Of a DNA stretch of 12,312 bases, positions 5,552 through 12,312 are shown piece after piece. The translations under genes were made by a program, and so were the position numbers. Each line of letters begins with the position of its first letter. Positions within the stretch are counted from its first letter, which is position 1. The stretch covers positions 1 through 12,312 of the forward strand of contig DREN01000117.1 of assembly GCA_011051075.1 (NCBI GenBank), in the 5' to 3' direction. The DNA comes from Deltaproteobacteria bacterium. Its GTDB lineage: Bacteria > Desulfobacterota > DSM-4660 > Desulfatiglandales > Desulfatiglandaceae. The notes under the pieces were generated by a model that was not told the origin of the DNA, searched no databases, and saw nothing but the letters and a program-made list of their open reading frames with translations.

Positions 5552-7744
5552 ATGAAAACTTCAGAAAAAAACATAGCATCAGTCTCATACACCCCCCTGC
5601 CCATCGACCGGGGATACACTGACCAGATCCTCAGGGTGGACCTCACATCCTCCATCATATCAACACCGATTCTCCCCCCTCAGTTCAAGACCAAATACAC
5701 CGGGGGAAGGGGGTACGCCCTTAAACTCATATGGGATGAAACGACCGAGAGCACCCGTTACGACAGCCCGGAAAATATCCTGGTCATGGCCGGGGGTCCC
5801 CTGGGAAACGAGCCCCGATTCCCGGGGAGCGGGAAGTTCATTGTGGGGACCATCTCCCCGCTTACCGGCACCTTTATCGACTCAAACGTGGGGGGACACT
5901 TCGCGCCCCTCTTGAAGGCTGCTGGTTTTGACGCGCTTGCCGTCTCGGGTATTTCCCGGAAAGACCTGGTCCTGATCATAGATGCGGATAAGGGAGAGAT
6001 CCGGCTTGTTGAGGCCCCCACCTTCGGAGATCAGGTGGACGGGGGTGCCCTTTCCTATGGAGAGGCCCTGTTAAGATATCTGAACAATGGAACCCTTAGC
6101 GAGGATATGGCCGCGGTAACCACCGGAATGGGGGCCATGAACACCAGGTACGGTATCCTGAACAGCCTCTTTTACGACCGCCGCCGGGCCAGACTGCGCT
6201 CCAAGCAGGCGGGCAGGGGCGGGACAGGCACGGTCATGCGGCAAAAGGGGCTCCAGGCAGTGGTCGTGCGGTCGGCCCTCCATAAGGTGGGGGGAAACAA
6301 CCCCGCAGATAAACAGGAGGTGAAAACGGCTGGATCCGAACTCAAAAAGGTTATCTCCCAGGTAGATCCCAGGCAGTTCCGTCTCAGAAGCTGGGGAACG
6401 CCTATCCTGGTGGAGTATATGGACAAGTACCACATCCTTCCGGTCAACAACTATCAGTACGGACAGCATCCAGACGCAAAGGCCATATTTGCCGATGTTT
6501 TTTTCCGCCGTTTTCTCAGTAAAAAGATCCCTGACGGCTGTTATAAGGGGTGTAACCTTGCATGCGCCAAGGGGGCTGAAAACATCACCCTGGCCCACGG
6601 CCCCCGGGCCGGGACACGGGTAGGGGTTGACGGACCCGAATATGAGACGGCGGCAGCGGTCACCTGTATGGGCATCTTTGATCCGGCCTTTATCATGGAG
6701 TACAACTGGTACTGTGACGAGTACGGTCTTGACACCATCTCCATGGGCGTAACAGCCTCGTTCCTCATGGAGTGTTTCCAGAGGGGCTACCTCTCAGGGG
6801 AGGATGTGGGCTATGAGCTGAGGTGGGGGGACGTTCAGTGTGCCAGCAGGCTCCTCCATGAGACCGCCTCTGGTACGGGCTTCGGAAGGGTCTGTTCCCA
6901 GGGCGTACGCCGGGCCAAGGAATGGGTGGCCGGGCGCCACGCTGAAAGGACCGGCAGGCGCTATGATGAGATCCTGTCAGAACTTGCGAAGTTCGCCATG
7001 GAGGCGAAGGGCCTTGAGTTCTCCATGTACATCACCAAAGAGTCCCTGGCCCAGCAGGGGGGGTACGGATTTGCCCTCAAGGGCCCCCAGCATGACGAGG
7101 CATGGCTCATCTTTATCGATCAGGTGTACAATGAGCTTCCCACCTTCAGAATGAAGGCCGAGGCCCTGAAGTGGTTTCCCCTGATCCGCACATGGTTCAA
7201 TGCGGTGGGGCTGTGCAAGCTTCCATGGATAGATGTGAGGCATCCAGAGGCTGCCGGCACTGAAAATCCGGCAAAAAACCTGCCTACCATTGACTACTAC
7301 GTCCGGTATCTGAACGCCACCACCGGAAGCAGCAAGGACCTTGAAGACATCATAGATGACTCTGAACGGCTCCACCTGCTCCAGAAACTGATCAACCTGC
7401 GGCACGGCAGGGGCACCAGGGAGAGCGACAGGATTCCCCTCCGGGCCATGGGTCCGGTCTTCTTTAACGAGTACGAAGCCAGGTCTGACTATTACGACGG
7501 TTGGCTTAAAGACCGGCTGGGGGACGAAAAAATTCCCGCTGACCCAAGGGCGCGGCACACCCTTCTCCTTGAGCTTCGTCAGGAGGCCTACGAAAAGCTG
7601 TGTGACGAGGTATATGCGGAAAAGGGGTACACAAGAGACGCCGTTCCCCTCCTGGAACTGGTTGAGGGTTTCGGCCTCTTAGACGAACAGGCCCGACGTC
7701 TCTTAGCGCTCTTCGGGGTGGAGAGAAGGGAGTTATCAAATTGA
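5552..7744 (+). CDS. Aldehyde ferredoxin oxidoreductase family tungsten enzyme, BamB-like branch
   Basis: This is a predicted cytoplasmic W/Mo-bis-pterin and 4Fe-4S enzyme of 730 aa, longer than archaeal AOR (about 605). The N-terminal fold is clear (GYTDQILRVDL, YTGGRGYALKL, AGGPLGN, SPLTGTFIDSNVGGHFAPLLKAAGFDALAVSG). Cluster ligands appear as Cys330, Cys334 and Cys338 (spacing CX3CX3C, not the classical CX2CX3C) and Cys555. Pterin-contact motifs include GPEYET, DEYGLD and NAVGLC; the last has Asn where classical AOR has Asp. His514 in KGPQHDEAW aligns with the catalytic His region. The PAYDPRG stretch of classical AOR is replaced by FSMYITKES. From memory, the cysteine spacing and the GPQHDEAW and GLCKLPW segments resemble BamB, the catalytic subunit of class II benzoyl-CoA reductase, but no other bam gene is in the window, so the substrate is unknown. 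ATG 5552 is preferred over 5480 because it sits just before the conserved fold; its Shine-Dalgarno (AAAGG) is close and weak. Confidence 0.85.
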   Translation: MKTSEKNIASVSYTPLPIDRGYTDQILRVDLTSSIISTPILPPQFKTKYTGGRGYALKLIWDETTESTRYDSPENILVMAGGPLGNEPRFPGSGKFIVGTISPLTGTFIDSNVGGHFAPLLKAAGFDALAVSGISRKDLVLIIDADKGEIRLVEAPTFGDQVDGGALSYGEALLRYLNNGTLSEDMAAVTTGMGAMNTRYGILNSLFYDRRRARLRSKQAGRGGTGTVMRQKGLQAVVVRSALHKVGGNNPADKQEVKTAGSELKKVISQVDPRQFRLRSWGTPILVEYMDKYHILPVNNYQYGQHPDAKAIFADVFFRRFLSKKIPDGCYKGCNLACAKGAENITLAHGPRAGTRVGVDGPEYETAAAVTCMGIFDPAFIMEYNWYCDEYGLDTISMGVTASFLMECFQRGYLSGEDVGYELRWGDVQCASRLLHETASGTGFGRVCSQGVRRAKEWVAGRHAERTGRRYDEILSELAKFAMEAKGLEFSMYITKESLAQQGGYGFALKGPQHDEAWLIFIDQVYNELPTFRMKAEALKWFPLIRTWFNAVGLCKLPWIDVRHPEAAGTENPAKNLPTIDYYVRYLNATTGSSKDLEDIIDDSERLHLLQKLINLRHGRGTRESDRIPLRAMGPVFFNEYEARSDYYDGWLKDRLGDEKIPADPRARHTLLLELRQEAYEKLCDEVYAEKGYTRDAVPLLELVEGFGLLDEQARRLLALFGVERRELSN
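7728..7732 (+). promoter_or_regulatory. Ribosome-binding site favouring a TTG start for the MoaD-like gene
   Basis: GGGAG lies 8 nt before TTG at 7741 and 17 nt before the ATG at 7750. The spacing favours the TTG start, which overlaps the oxidoreductase stop codon by 4 bases (TTGA). Confidence 0.5.
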
Positions 7745-7995
7745 GGTCAATGCGGGTTTCAGTGGAGTTCCATGGCGTTCACCGGGCCATTACCAGGGTC
7801 AACAAAACCCGGGTCTCCCTGTCTTCCAACGCCAGGGTAAGAGATCTCCTGCAACATATCCAGCAGACCTATCCAGGCCTCCACCTGTGTCAGAATGACA
7901 TCATGATAAGCATAAACAACCGGGTATCGGGGTTGAACCACACCCTGAACCCCGAGGACAGGATCAGTTTTCTACCCCATATAGGCGGTGGTTAA
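7741..7995 (+). CDS. MoaD/ThiS-family ubiquitin-like sulfur carrier
   Basis: This small protein (84 aa from TTG 7741, or 81 from ATG 7750) has the beta-grasp pattern of MoaD/ThiS: an N-terminal strand (RVSVEFHGV), a conserved helix (ARVRDLLQHIQQTYPG), the ISINNRV strand, a PEDRISFLP turn and strand, and a C-terminal Gly-Gly-Gly. In this family the terminal Gly-Gly is thiocarboxylated and donates sulfur to molybdopterin or thiazole. Its gene overlaps the AOR-family gene by 4 bp, so the simplest inference is sulfur delivery for the tungstopterin cofactor of that enzyme. MoaD-like proteins next to AOR genes are common in anaerobes. No MoaE, ThiG or adenylating enzyme is present here, so it must use partners encoded elsewhere. 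A role as a general MoaD or ThiS cannot be excluded. Confidence 0.85.
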   Translation: MRSMRVSVEFHGVHRAITRVNKTRVSLSSNARVRDLLQHIQQTYPGLHLCQNDIMISINNRVSGLNHTLNPEDRISFLPHIGGG

Positions 7996-9806
7996 GATGT
8001 GTAAACAGGAAAGGAGACCACGAACGTGGTGGTCCCCCCTCCTGTTCTTATATCTATTTTTCCCTTGAGAAGGCGCATGATCCTGTAGGTTATGTAGAGC
8101 CCGCGGCCCTCCCCTTCGCCTTCCAGGATCTTCATACGGTCGTCTTCGGAGATCTCTCCGGTATTGCTGATCTCTGCGCAGGCCCACTGGCCATCCCGGT
8201 AGGTCCTCACGGCCAGCACGCCACCCTTGAGGGGGATGGCCTTTGTGGCGTTGTTGAGCAGGTTATCAAATACCCTTTCCATATGAACGGCATGGCACAT
8301 GACCATGATGTCAGGGTCATAGGGCCCCTCTTTCAGGGAAACGTTCTGCCTGAGCTGCTCCTTGATTGCCTCACGGTTGATCTCGACCCGTCTTTTGAGT
8401 ACCTCGCTCAGATTCACCGCCTGCTCATCACCGACCCTGTATATGCTCATCGCAAGCTCCTGCAGCCGGCTCGTCTCGTGCAGCAGGATATCCACGTACT
8501 TCTCCACCTGATCTCCTGACTGCTCCAGTTTATTGTTCCGGAGGATCTCCTTGAGCCGCCTGGCAAACCCGGCGATGGCAATGGCCGGATTCTTGAAATC
8601 GTGGAGGGCGTCATCCAGTCTTTCCATTTTCTGGGCCTTCATCAGCTCGCTGCCCAGAAAGAGAAAGATGTCCACCTCATCGGTACTGTACCGCTGTCTC
8701 TGATCTAACGCATCAATCGCCATAAGGTGGGTAATTTCCCCCTCATAGCCCAACGGGAGATAGAGGATGGAGTTGATATTATGCAGTGCGGCGAACTTTT
8801 TCAGGTTATCTGAAATCAGCGCACTTCTCTGGGGATCCACCACAAAGATATGGGAGGGGGTTACCACCTCGTAGACCGAATCGCCCGAATACTCCCTCAG
8901 GTTCAGGAGGAGTTCAAACACAGGCTCACTGGCCACAGGGATAACCCTGCCCACACTGTGGTAGCCATCCTCGGGAAACCCGGCCTGAAGGATAACCCGG
9001 TCCAGGCCCTCGGTAACGGAGAAGAGGGTGCAACTCTGAAGATCCACTATGTCGGCGAGCTCGGGCACAACCCTGTTGAATACCTCATCCAGCTTTACCC
9101 CGCCCCGGGACCCTAACTTCCGAAAAATATGTCTGACGATCATCTCCTTTTTTTCATCTATCCTGTACATGGAGAGGATCTTTTTCCGCGCAATCACAAA
9201 GCTCAGTCTTTTGGCCATGGTAATGGCCGCCTGAACCTCCAGGTGCCCGAAGTACCGGTTCTTTTCAGGAAAGTAGATCTGAATAACCCCCACCGTGTCA
9301 CGATCACGCGGGGAAAAGCGCTGGATTTCAAAGGGGATGGCCATCAGGGACTGGAAGCCCCCCTTGTGCAGTACGTCCTTGTTGGTGTAGCGCTTCTCCC
9401 TTGACAGGTCTGACGCCAGGTATGGCAGGCGCGTCTTCACCACCTCCCCGGCAATACTGTCATCAAAGGGGATGAAGGTCGCCCGCATATCTTCCTTAGA
9501 GGGGTATGATCCGTAGGAAAGCATCTGACCTGTCTGGGGATCGTAGATCCGCACCGAGGCCGAGTGGGCCCCCAGGAACTCCACCATATACCGGGTGGCC
9601 CTCTCCAGGATCTGAGGCTCAGGAAGATCCGGGTCTATATCAACGATCTCATCTATCTGACCAACGAGCCGTTCGATGAACTCGGCCACCACATGCTCGT
9701 CGATCCATTGCATAAGAAGAGGCCAGAAATCCTTTTCAGCGGAAACCGACTTTGCCCAGGGCTCTTGTCTGATCTCCCTGGCCAGCTCTTTCAGGTCCTT
9801 CAGCAT
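7992..9806 (-). CDS. Soluble sensor histidine kinase with two GAF domains
   Basis: This 604-aa protein has no transmembrane segment and so is probably cytoplasmic. After about 60 helical residues come a GAF domain (about 62-210, including GFQSLMAIPFE and VGVIQIYFPE) and a second GAF-like domain (about 236-392, with INSILYLPLGY and HLMAIDA). The dimerisation/phosphoacceptor helix contains LHDFKNP with His402 as the likely phosphorylated residue. The HATPase domain has an N-box (RVFDNLLNNATKAI, Asn518-Asn519), an NTG-type G1 (ISNTGEIS, without the usual Asp-x-Gly) and a G2 loop (GEGRGLYITYRIM). GAF ligands cannot be read from sequence. No response regulator is adjacent. A good Shine-Dalgarno (AGGAAGGGG, 9818-9810) precedes the ATG. 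The gene lies 173 bp downstream of mrp in the same direction, and its stop codon overlaps that of the convergent MoaD-like gene. Confidence 0.88.
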   Translation of the reverse strand: MLKDLKELAREIRQEPWAKSVSAEKDFWPLLMQWIDEHVVAEFIERLVGQIDEIVDIDPDLPEPQILERATRYMVEFLGAHSASVRIYDPQTGQMLSYGSYPSKEDMRATFIPFDDSIAGEVVKTRLPYLASDLSREKRYTNKDVLHKGGFQSLMAIPFEIQRFSPRDRDTVGVIQIYFPEKNRYFGHLEVQAAITMAKRLSFVIARKKILSMYRIDEKKEMIVRHIFRKLGSRGGVKLDEVFNRVVPELADIVDLQSCTLFSVTEGLDRVILQAGFPEDGYHSVGRVIPVASEPVFELLLNLREYSGDSVYEVVTPSHIFVVDPQRSALISDNLKKFAALHNINSILYLPLGYEGEITHLMAIDALDQRQRYSTDEVDIFLFLGSELMKAQKMERLDDALHDFKNPAIAIAGFARRLKEILRNNKLEQSGDQVEKYVDILLHETSRLQELAMSIYRVGDEQAVNLSEVLKRRVEINREAIKEQLRQNVSLKEGPYDPDIMVMCHAVHMERVFDNLLNNATKAIPLKGGVLAVRTYRDGQWACAEISNTGEISEDDRMKILEGEGEGRGLYITYRIMRLLKGKIDIRTGGGTTTFVVSFPVYTS

Positions 9807-9979
9807 AGTCCCCTTCCTGTTACGCCGATCATACTACACATATTCACTCAAACCCTCCCGCATATCCGTAGGTTAACCGCATAGCAAAAGGAGGGGTAGA
9901 AGTCAAGGCAGGCAAACCGGTTCAGCAGGAATCGGGCTTGGAACTGTGGAACAGGATCGTTTGGGGTCTTCTTCCTGCT

Positions 9980-10810
9980 TCAGATTATCCCATCCTCGAT
10001 CATAGCGTAGGCCTGGTTAATGGTGAGTTCGGGTTTTTCGATCAACCCCTTAAGGTCCCCCCGATCTCCTGCGTCCACCATCTGGGGGTCAATGGGGATC
10101 TGGCCCAGAAAAGGAATACCCATGGTGGTTGCCATCTTTACGCCCCCCCCTGAACCGAACAGCGGGATCTCTTCACCACAGTGGGGGCACAGAAGACCGC
10201 TCATGTTCTCCACCACGCCCAGGATCTTCATGTCCACCTGCCGGCAGAAATCGATGGACTTCCTCACGTCTGAAAGACTTATCTCCTGGGGCGTGGTGAC
10301 AATTAGGGCCTCAGCGTCTGGAATGGTCTGGGCTACTGTAAGGGGTTCATCACCCGTGCCCGGAGGCGCGTCCACTATCAGATAATCCAGGTCACCCCAA
10401 TAGATATCAGATATGAACTGCCTGATGGCGCTTATCTTCATTGGCCCCCGCCAGATAATGGCCCTGTCCCTGTCTCCAAGGATCATCTCCAGGGTGACTA
10501 TCCCCAGGTTTTCTGAAAACCTGTAGGGCCTGACAACGCCCTCTTCTCCCATATCAAACCCGGCTTTCACGTTCATGAGCCTACCGACGCTGGGACCGTG
10601 AAGATCAACGTCCAGGAGCCCCACCTGTTTTCCGTTCCGGCTTAGAAGGAGGGCCAGATAGCTGGCCACCGTGCTCTTTCCCACTCCCCCCTTCCCGCTC
10701 ATTACCAGGATCTTCCTGCCGACCCTTGCCAGATTCGCCTCTATCATCTTGTCCTGCTCGCCCCTCTCGAAATCACCCGGGGTACGGCAGCTCGTGATCT
10801 CCGTTTCCAT
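9980..10810 (-). CDS. mrp: Mrp/NBP35-family P-loop ATPase, Fe-S cluster carrier
   Basis: This 276-aa SIMIBI-class ATPase has the deviant Walker A motif GKGGVGKST (39-47), the LDVDLHGPSVGRLM strand, the WRGPMK motif (120-125), DAPPGTGDEPLT (147-158) and a CPHC pair (208-211) that in this family binds a bridging 4Fe-4S cluster between two subunits. The FGSGGG stretch that follows is also typical. The N-terminal MIP18/DUF59 domain of E. coli Mrp is absent, as in many anaerobe and archaeal versions. The likely role is to carry or insert Fe-S clusters; next to acsE and acsC this could serve corrinoid/iron-sulfur protein or CO dehydrogenase/acetyl-CoA synthase assembly, which is inference. It is not CooC, because the CPHC and WRGP motifs point to Mrp. 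For ATG 10810 the AAGGAG motif is only 1 nt away; ATG 10747, just before the P-loop region, is an alternative. Confidence 0.92.
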   Translation of the reverse strand: METEITSCRTPGDFERGEQDKMIEANLARVGRKILVMSGKGGVGKSTVASYLALLLSRNGKQVGLLDVDLHGPSVGRLMNVKAGFDMGEEGVVRPYRFSENLGIVTLEMILGDRDRAIIWRGPMKISAIRQFISDIYWGDLDYLIVDAPPGTGDEPLTVAQTIPDAEALIVTTPQEISLSDVRKSIDFCRQVDMKILGVVENMSGLLCPHCGEEIPLFGSGGGVKMATTMGIPFLGQIPIDPQMVDAGDRGDLKGLIEKPELTINQAYAMIEDGII

Positions 10811-10836
10811 GCTCCTTGATTCCCCGTTTCCTGGTC

Positions 10837-10874
10837 AAAAAAAAGCCCCCCCGCAGAACGTGAACGCTGCGGAG
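10837..10874 (-). terminator. Rho-independent terminator after acsE
   Basis: On the minus strand a stem CTCCGCAG pairs with CTGCGGGG (about 8 bp with one G-U) around a 10-nt loop, followed by further G residues, one C, and eight T residues. It lies about 32 bp after the acsE stop. Only 26 bp separate the T-run from the chosen mrp start. Confidence 0.8.
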
Positions 10875-10905
10875 AGGCCGATTCCGTACATCCGGGGTTT
10901 TGCCC

Positions 10906-11808
10906 TTACAACTCAAGCCACGAATCTGAGTAAAGGGAGTGGCCCAGGATAACCCTCGCGGTCTTCACATAATCGATCATTTTCCACCCGTCGTTGGGCT
11001 CGTCGGGCAGGGCATTTTCGTCAATCTCCTCGCCGTCCATCACCTTGTACACAAGCTCCACAATATCCGGCCTTTCACCCCTGGCAAGGGCGATCAGACC
11101 GTCATCATAGGCATCGGCGATAACGGAGTACATCCCCTTCCTCTCAAGCATGATCATATAGGTCTGATTCAGGATCGGCCGCAGGTTGTCCGGGGGACCG
11201 TTGGAAATATTGGAGAGACCGCACGTTGATTTAATGCCGGGGAACATCTCCCCCACCATCTCCTGAAAGGCCAGAAGGCTCATCAACTGCTGCTGCTGGA
11301 TATTCACGGGCGTCACGATGCCATCCACGAATATATCCTCGTCAGGCACGCCCGCTTCATTAGCCGCGTATTGCAGTTCAGCAAAGAGCGCCATCCGCTC
11401 ATTTTCATCCCTGGGCAGGCCGTCCGGGCCCCACATGAGGGCGATCATATTGGCCTTGTACTTCACCGCAAGGGGTATCATGTTCTCGTATCGCTCAGGC
11501 CTGCACATAATGGAGTTGATTATGGCCTTACCCTTGCACGCGGCAAGTCCGGCCTCCATGGCCTCGATGTTGGAGGTGTCGAGGCAAAGGGGAATCTCGT
11601 CCCCGATGGCATCCTGCACCGTGTTGACCACGAACTCCATGAGCTCCGGGCCCCCTTTTCTGGCCGGACCTAAGTTGATATCGATCCAGTCCATCCCCTT
11701 TTCCTTCTGCCGTTTGGCTTCCTCGGCGATGGGGCCCGGGTCTTTCTCCTTGAACGCCCTGCCGATAACCCTGTTTATTACATTGAGATTCTCACCGATC
11801 AAAAACAT
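10906..11808 (-). CDS. acsE: Methyltetrahydrofolate:corrinoid/iron-sulfur protein methyltransferase
   Basis: AcsE transfers the methyl group of 5-methyl-tetrahydrofolate to cob(I)alamin of the corrinoid/iron-sulfur protein in the Wood-Ljungdahl pathway. The protein (300 aa) is a TIM barrel of the pterin-binding type: MFLIGENLNVINR start, DINLGPAR, CLDTSN (Asp77), INSIM (Asn98), FVDGIVTPVN (Asp162) and CGLSNIS (Asn200). These match, at almost the same numbering, the pterin-binding Asp75, Asn96, Asp160 and Asn199 of the Moorella enzyme. It is about 38 residues longer than the Moorella protein (262 aa); the extra stretch is near the C-terminus (about 240-280), before the final YSDSW segment. ATG 11808 is chosen because AAGGGAG lies 9 nt upstream and the protein then begins as in the family; the frame extends upstream to 11871 without homology. 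It lies 92 bp after acsC and ends before a terminator. A methyltransferase for another corrinoid protein (MtgA-like) is a less likely alternative given the acsC neighbour. Confidence 0.92.
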   Translation of the reverse strand: MFLIGENLNVINRVIGRAFKEKDPGPIAEEAKRQKEKGMDWIDINLGPARKGGPELMEFVVNTVQDAIGDEIPLCLDTSNIEAMEAGLAACKGKAIINSIMCRPERYENMIPLAVKYKANMIALMWGPDGLPRDENERMALFAELQYAANEAGVPDEDIFVDGIVTPVNIQQQQLMSLLAFQEMVGEMFPGIKSTCGLSNISNGPPDNLRPILNQTYMIMLERKGMYSVIADAYDDGLIALARGERPDIVELVYKVMDGEEIDENALPDEPNDGWKMIDYVKTARVILGHSLYSDSWLEL

Positions 11809-11861
11809 GGCCACTGTCTCCCTTCTTTTATTATTGTTCTGCCTGCCCCATGGATCCTCCC

Positions 11862-11885
11862 GGGGGCGCACATGGTAGAGCCCCC
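11862..11885 (-). promoter_or_regulatory. GC hairpin in the acsC-acsE intergenic region
   Basis: GGGGGC and GCCCCC form a perfect 6-bp stem around a 12-nt loop in the 92-bp gap between acsC and acsE. No T-run follows, so it is not a standard terminator. It could stabilise the upstream mRNA end or set the ratio of the two products; this is inference. Confidence 0.3.
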
Positions 11886-11900
11886 CGTCTCCCTGTTGCC

Positions 11901-12312
11901 TTAATTTACCATATCCTTCAGGAACTTAGGAATCAGAGACGCATCTCTGGGGCCGATGGTTATATTCCAGTCCGGCAGGTCCTCTTCCATCTCTCCACTG
12001 ATGGAGGCCGCATAACCGGGAATGATAATATTCTTGTGGGCAACCTTGTCGGCTATACCGCACTTCTTCACAAACATGGCAACGGCATCGCCTGCAAACT
12101 TCCCGGCGGCCCAGGCCGTCATAACAGACAGGCCCTCCGTGTCCATGATAAGGAGCCAGCTCGGGACCCTGCTCCCCTCGATCTCACCGCTTACGATGAA
12201 GTAGGTGAGGGAGAAATTGGTGGTCACCAGAACGGGAGAATTCTCATCCGGGGCCCCGATTTCGTAAATACCCTCTGTCACGGTCATGGGCCTCTGCGGG
12301 TCGGTGAAGATA
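11901..12312 (-). CDS. acsC: Corrinoid/iron-sulfur protein large subunit, C-terminal part
   Basis: Only the last 136 residues are in the window; the frame stays open to the right edge, reading IFTDPQRP before the internal Met at 12287, so the gene starts outside. The visible part is the C-terminal corrinoid-binding domain of AcsC/CdhE (full proteins are about 440-460 aa): EGIYEIGAPDENSPVLVTTN, NFSLTYFIVSGEIE, SWLLIMDTEG, SVMTAWAAGKFAGD, NIIIPGYAASISGEMEE and a final GPRDASLIPKFLKDM. The N-terminal 4Fe-4S motif lies beyond the edge. Together with AcsD this protein carries the methyl group from AcsE to acetyl-CoA synthase. The order acsC then acsE on the same strand supports a Wood-Ljungdahl operon continuing to the right. 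The ATG at 12287 is not the real start. Confidence 0.93.
   Translation of the reverse strand, partial: IFTDPQRPMTVTEGIYEIGAPDENSPVLVTTNFSLTYFIVSGEIEGSRVPSWLLIMDTEGLSVMTAWAAGKFAGDAVAMFVKKCGIADKVAHKNIIIPGYAASISGEMEEDLPDWNITIGPRDASLIPKFLKDMVN

Noticed and set aside
6071..7558. Long minus-strand open frames opposite the oxidoreductase gene
   Set aside because: The plus strand has full-length AOR-family homology; the minus frames show no domain and arise from GC-rich codon bias.
9924..9979. 8-bp inverted repeat AGCAGGAA/TTCCTGCT after mrp
   Set aside because: The loop is 40 nt and no T-run follows, so it is a poor terminator and may be chance.
1..12312. Mobile element, CRISPR array or phage genes
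   Set aside because: No transposase, integrase, regularly spaced repeats or phage-like genes are visible; all clear genes are of housekeeping or metabolic type.

Overview
The window looks like chromosomal DNA of a strictly anaerobic Gram-negative bacterium, most likely a Desulfobacterota (deltaproteobacterial) sulfate reducer or syntroph. It carries Wood-Ljungdahl (reductive acetyl-CoA) methyl-branch genes, a tungsten/molybdopterin aldehyde:ferredoxin oxidoreductase (AOR) family enzyme, and an Mla-type lipid transporter with a lipoprotein, which implies an outer membrane. No mobile element, CRISPR array, rRNA or tRNA was recognised.

Layout from left to right. (1) 1-292 holds no supported gene. 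(2) 293-5306, minus strand, is one tight operon of five genes, read right to left: a membrane protein with a cyclic-nucleotide-binding domain, a PAS domain and a C-terminal extracytoplasmic region; a STAS-MlaE permease; an MlaF-like ATPase; an MlaD-like MCE protein; and an auxiliary lipoprotein. Junctions are 12 bp, 4 bp, a 1-bp overlap and 19 bp. Together the last four look like a complete inner-membrane lipid ABC transporter, and the first gene looks like a sensor tied to it. (3) 5307-5551 is a divergent regulatory region with a good sigma70-like promoter pointing right and an inverted repeat just upstream of it. (4) 5552-7995, plus strand, is a BamB-like AOR-family oxidoreductase whose stop codon overlaps the start of a MoaD/ThiS-type sulfur carrier. 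(5) 7992-9806, minus strand, is a soluble GAF-GAF histidine kinase converging on the MoaD-like gene, with overlapping stop codons. (6) 9980-10810, minus strand, is an Mrp/NBP35 P-loop ATPase. (7) 10906-12312, minus strand, holds acsE (methyltetrahydrofolate:corrinoid/iron-sulfur protein methyltransferase) and the 3' end of acsC (corrinoid/iron-sulfur protein large subunit), with a rho-independent terminator after acsE.

AcsE moves a methyl group from methyl-tetrahydrofolate to the corrinoid protein that contains AcsC, which hands it to acetyl-CoA synthase. The adjacent Mrp ATPase is a plausible Fe-S or metal-cofactor maturation factor for such enzymes. The AOR enzyme and its MoaD-like partner form a separate low-potential redox unit with its own promoter. 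The least ordinary parts are the sensor-led lipid transporter operon and the stand-alone BamB-like enzyme paired with a MoaD-like protein. I see no clear sign of an entirely new system.
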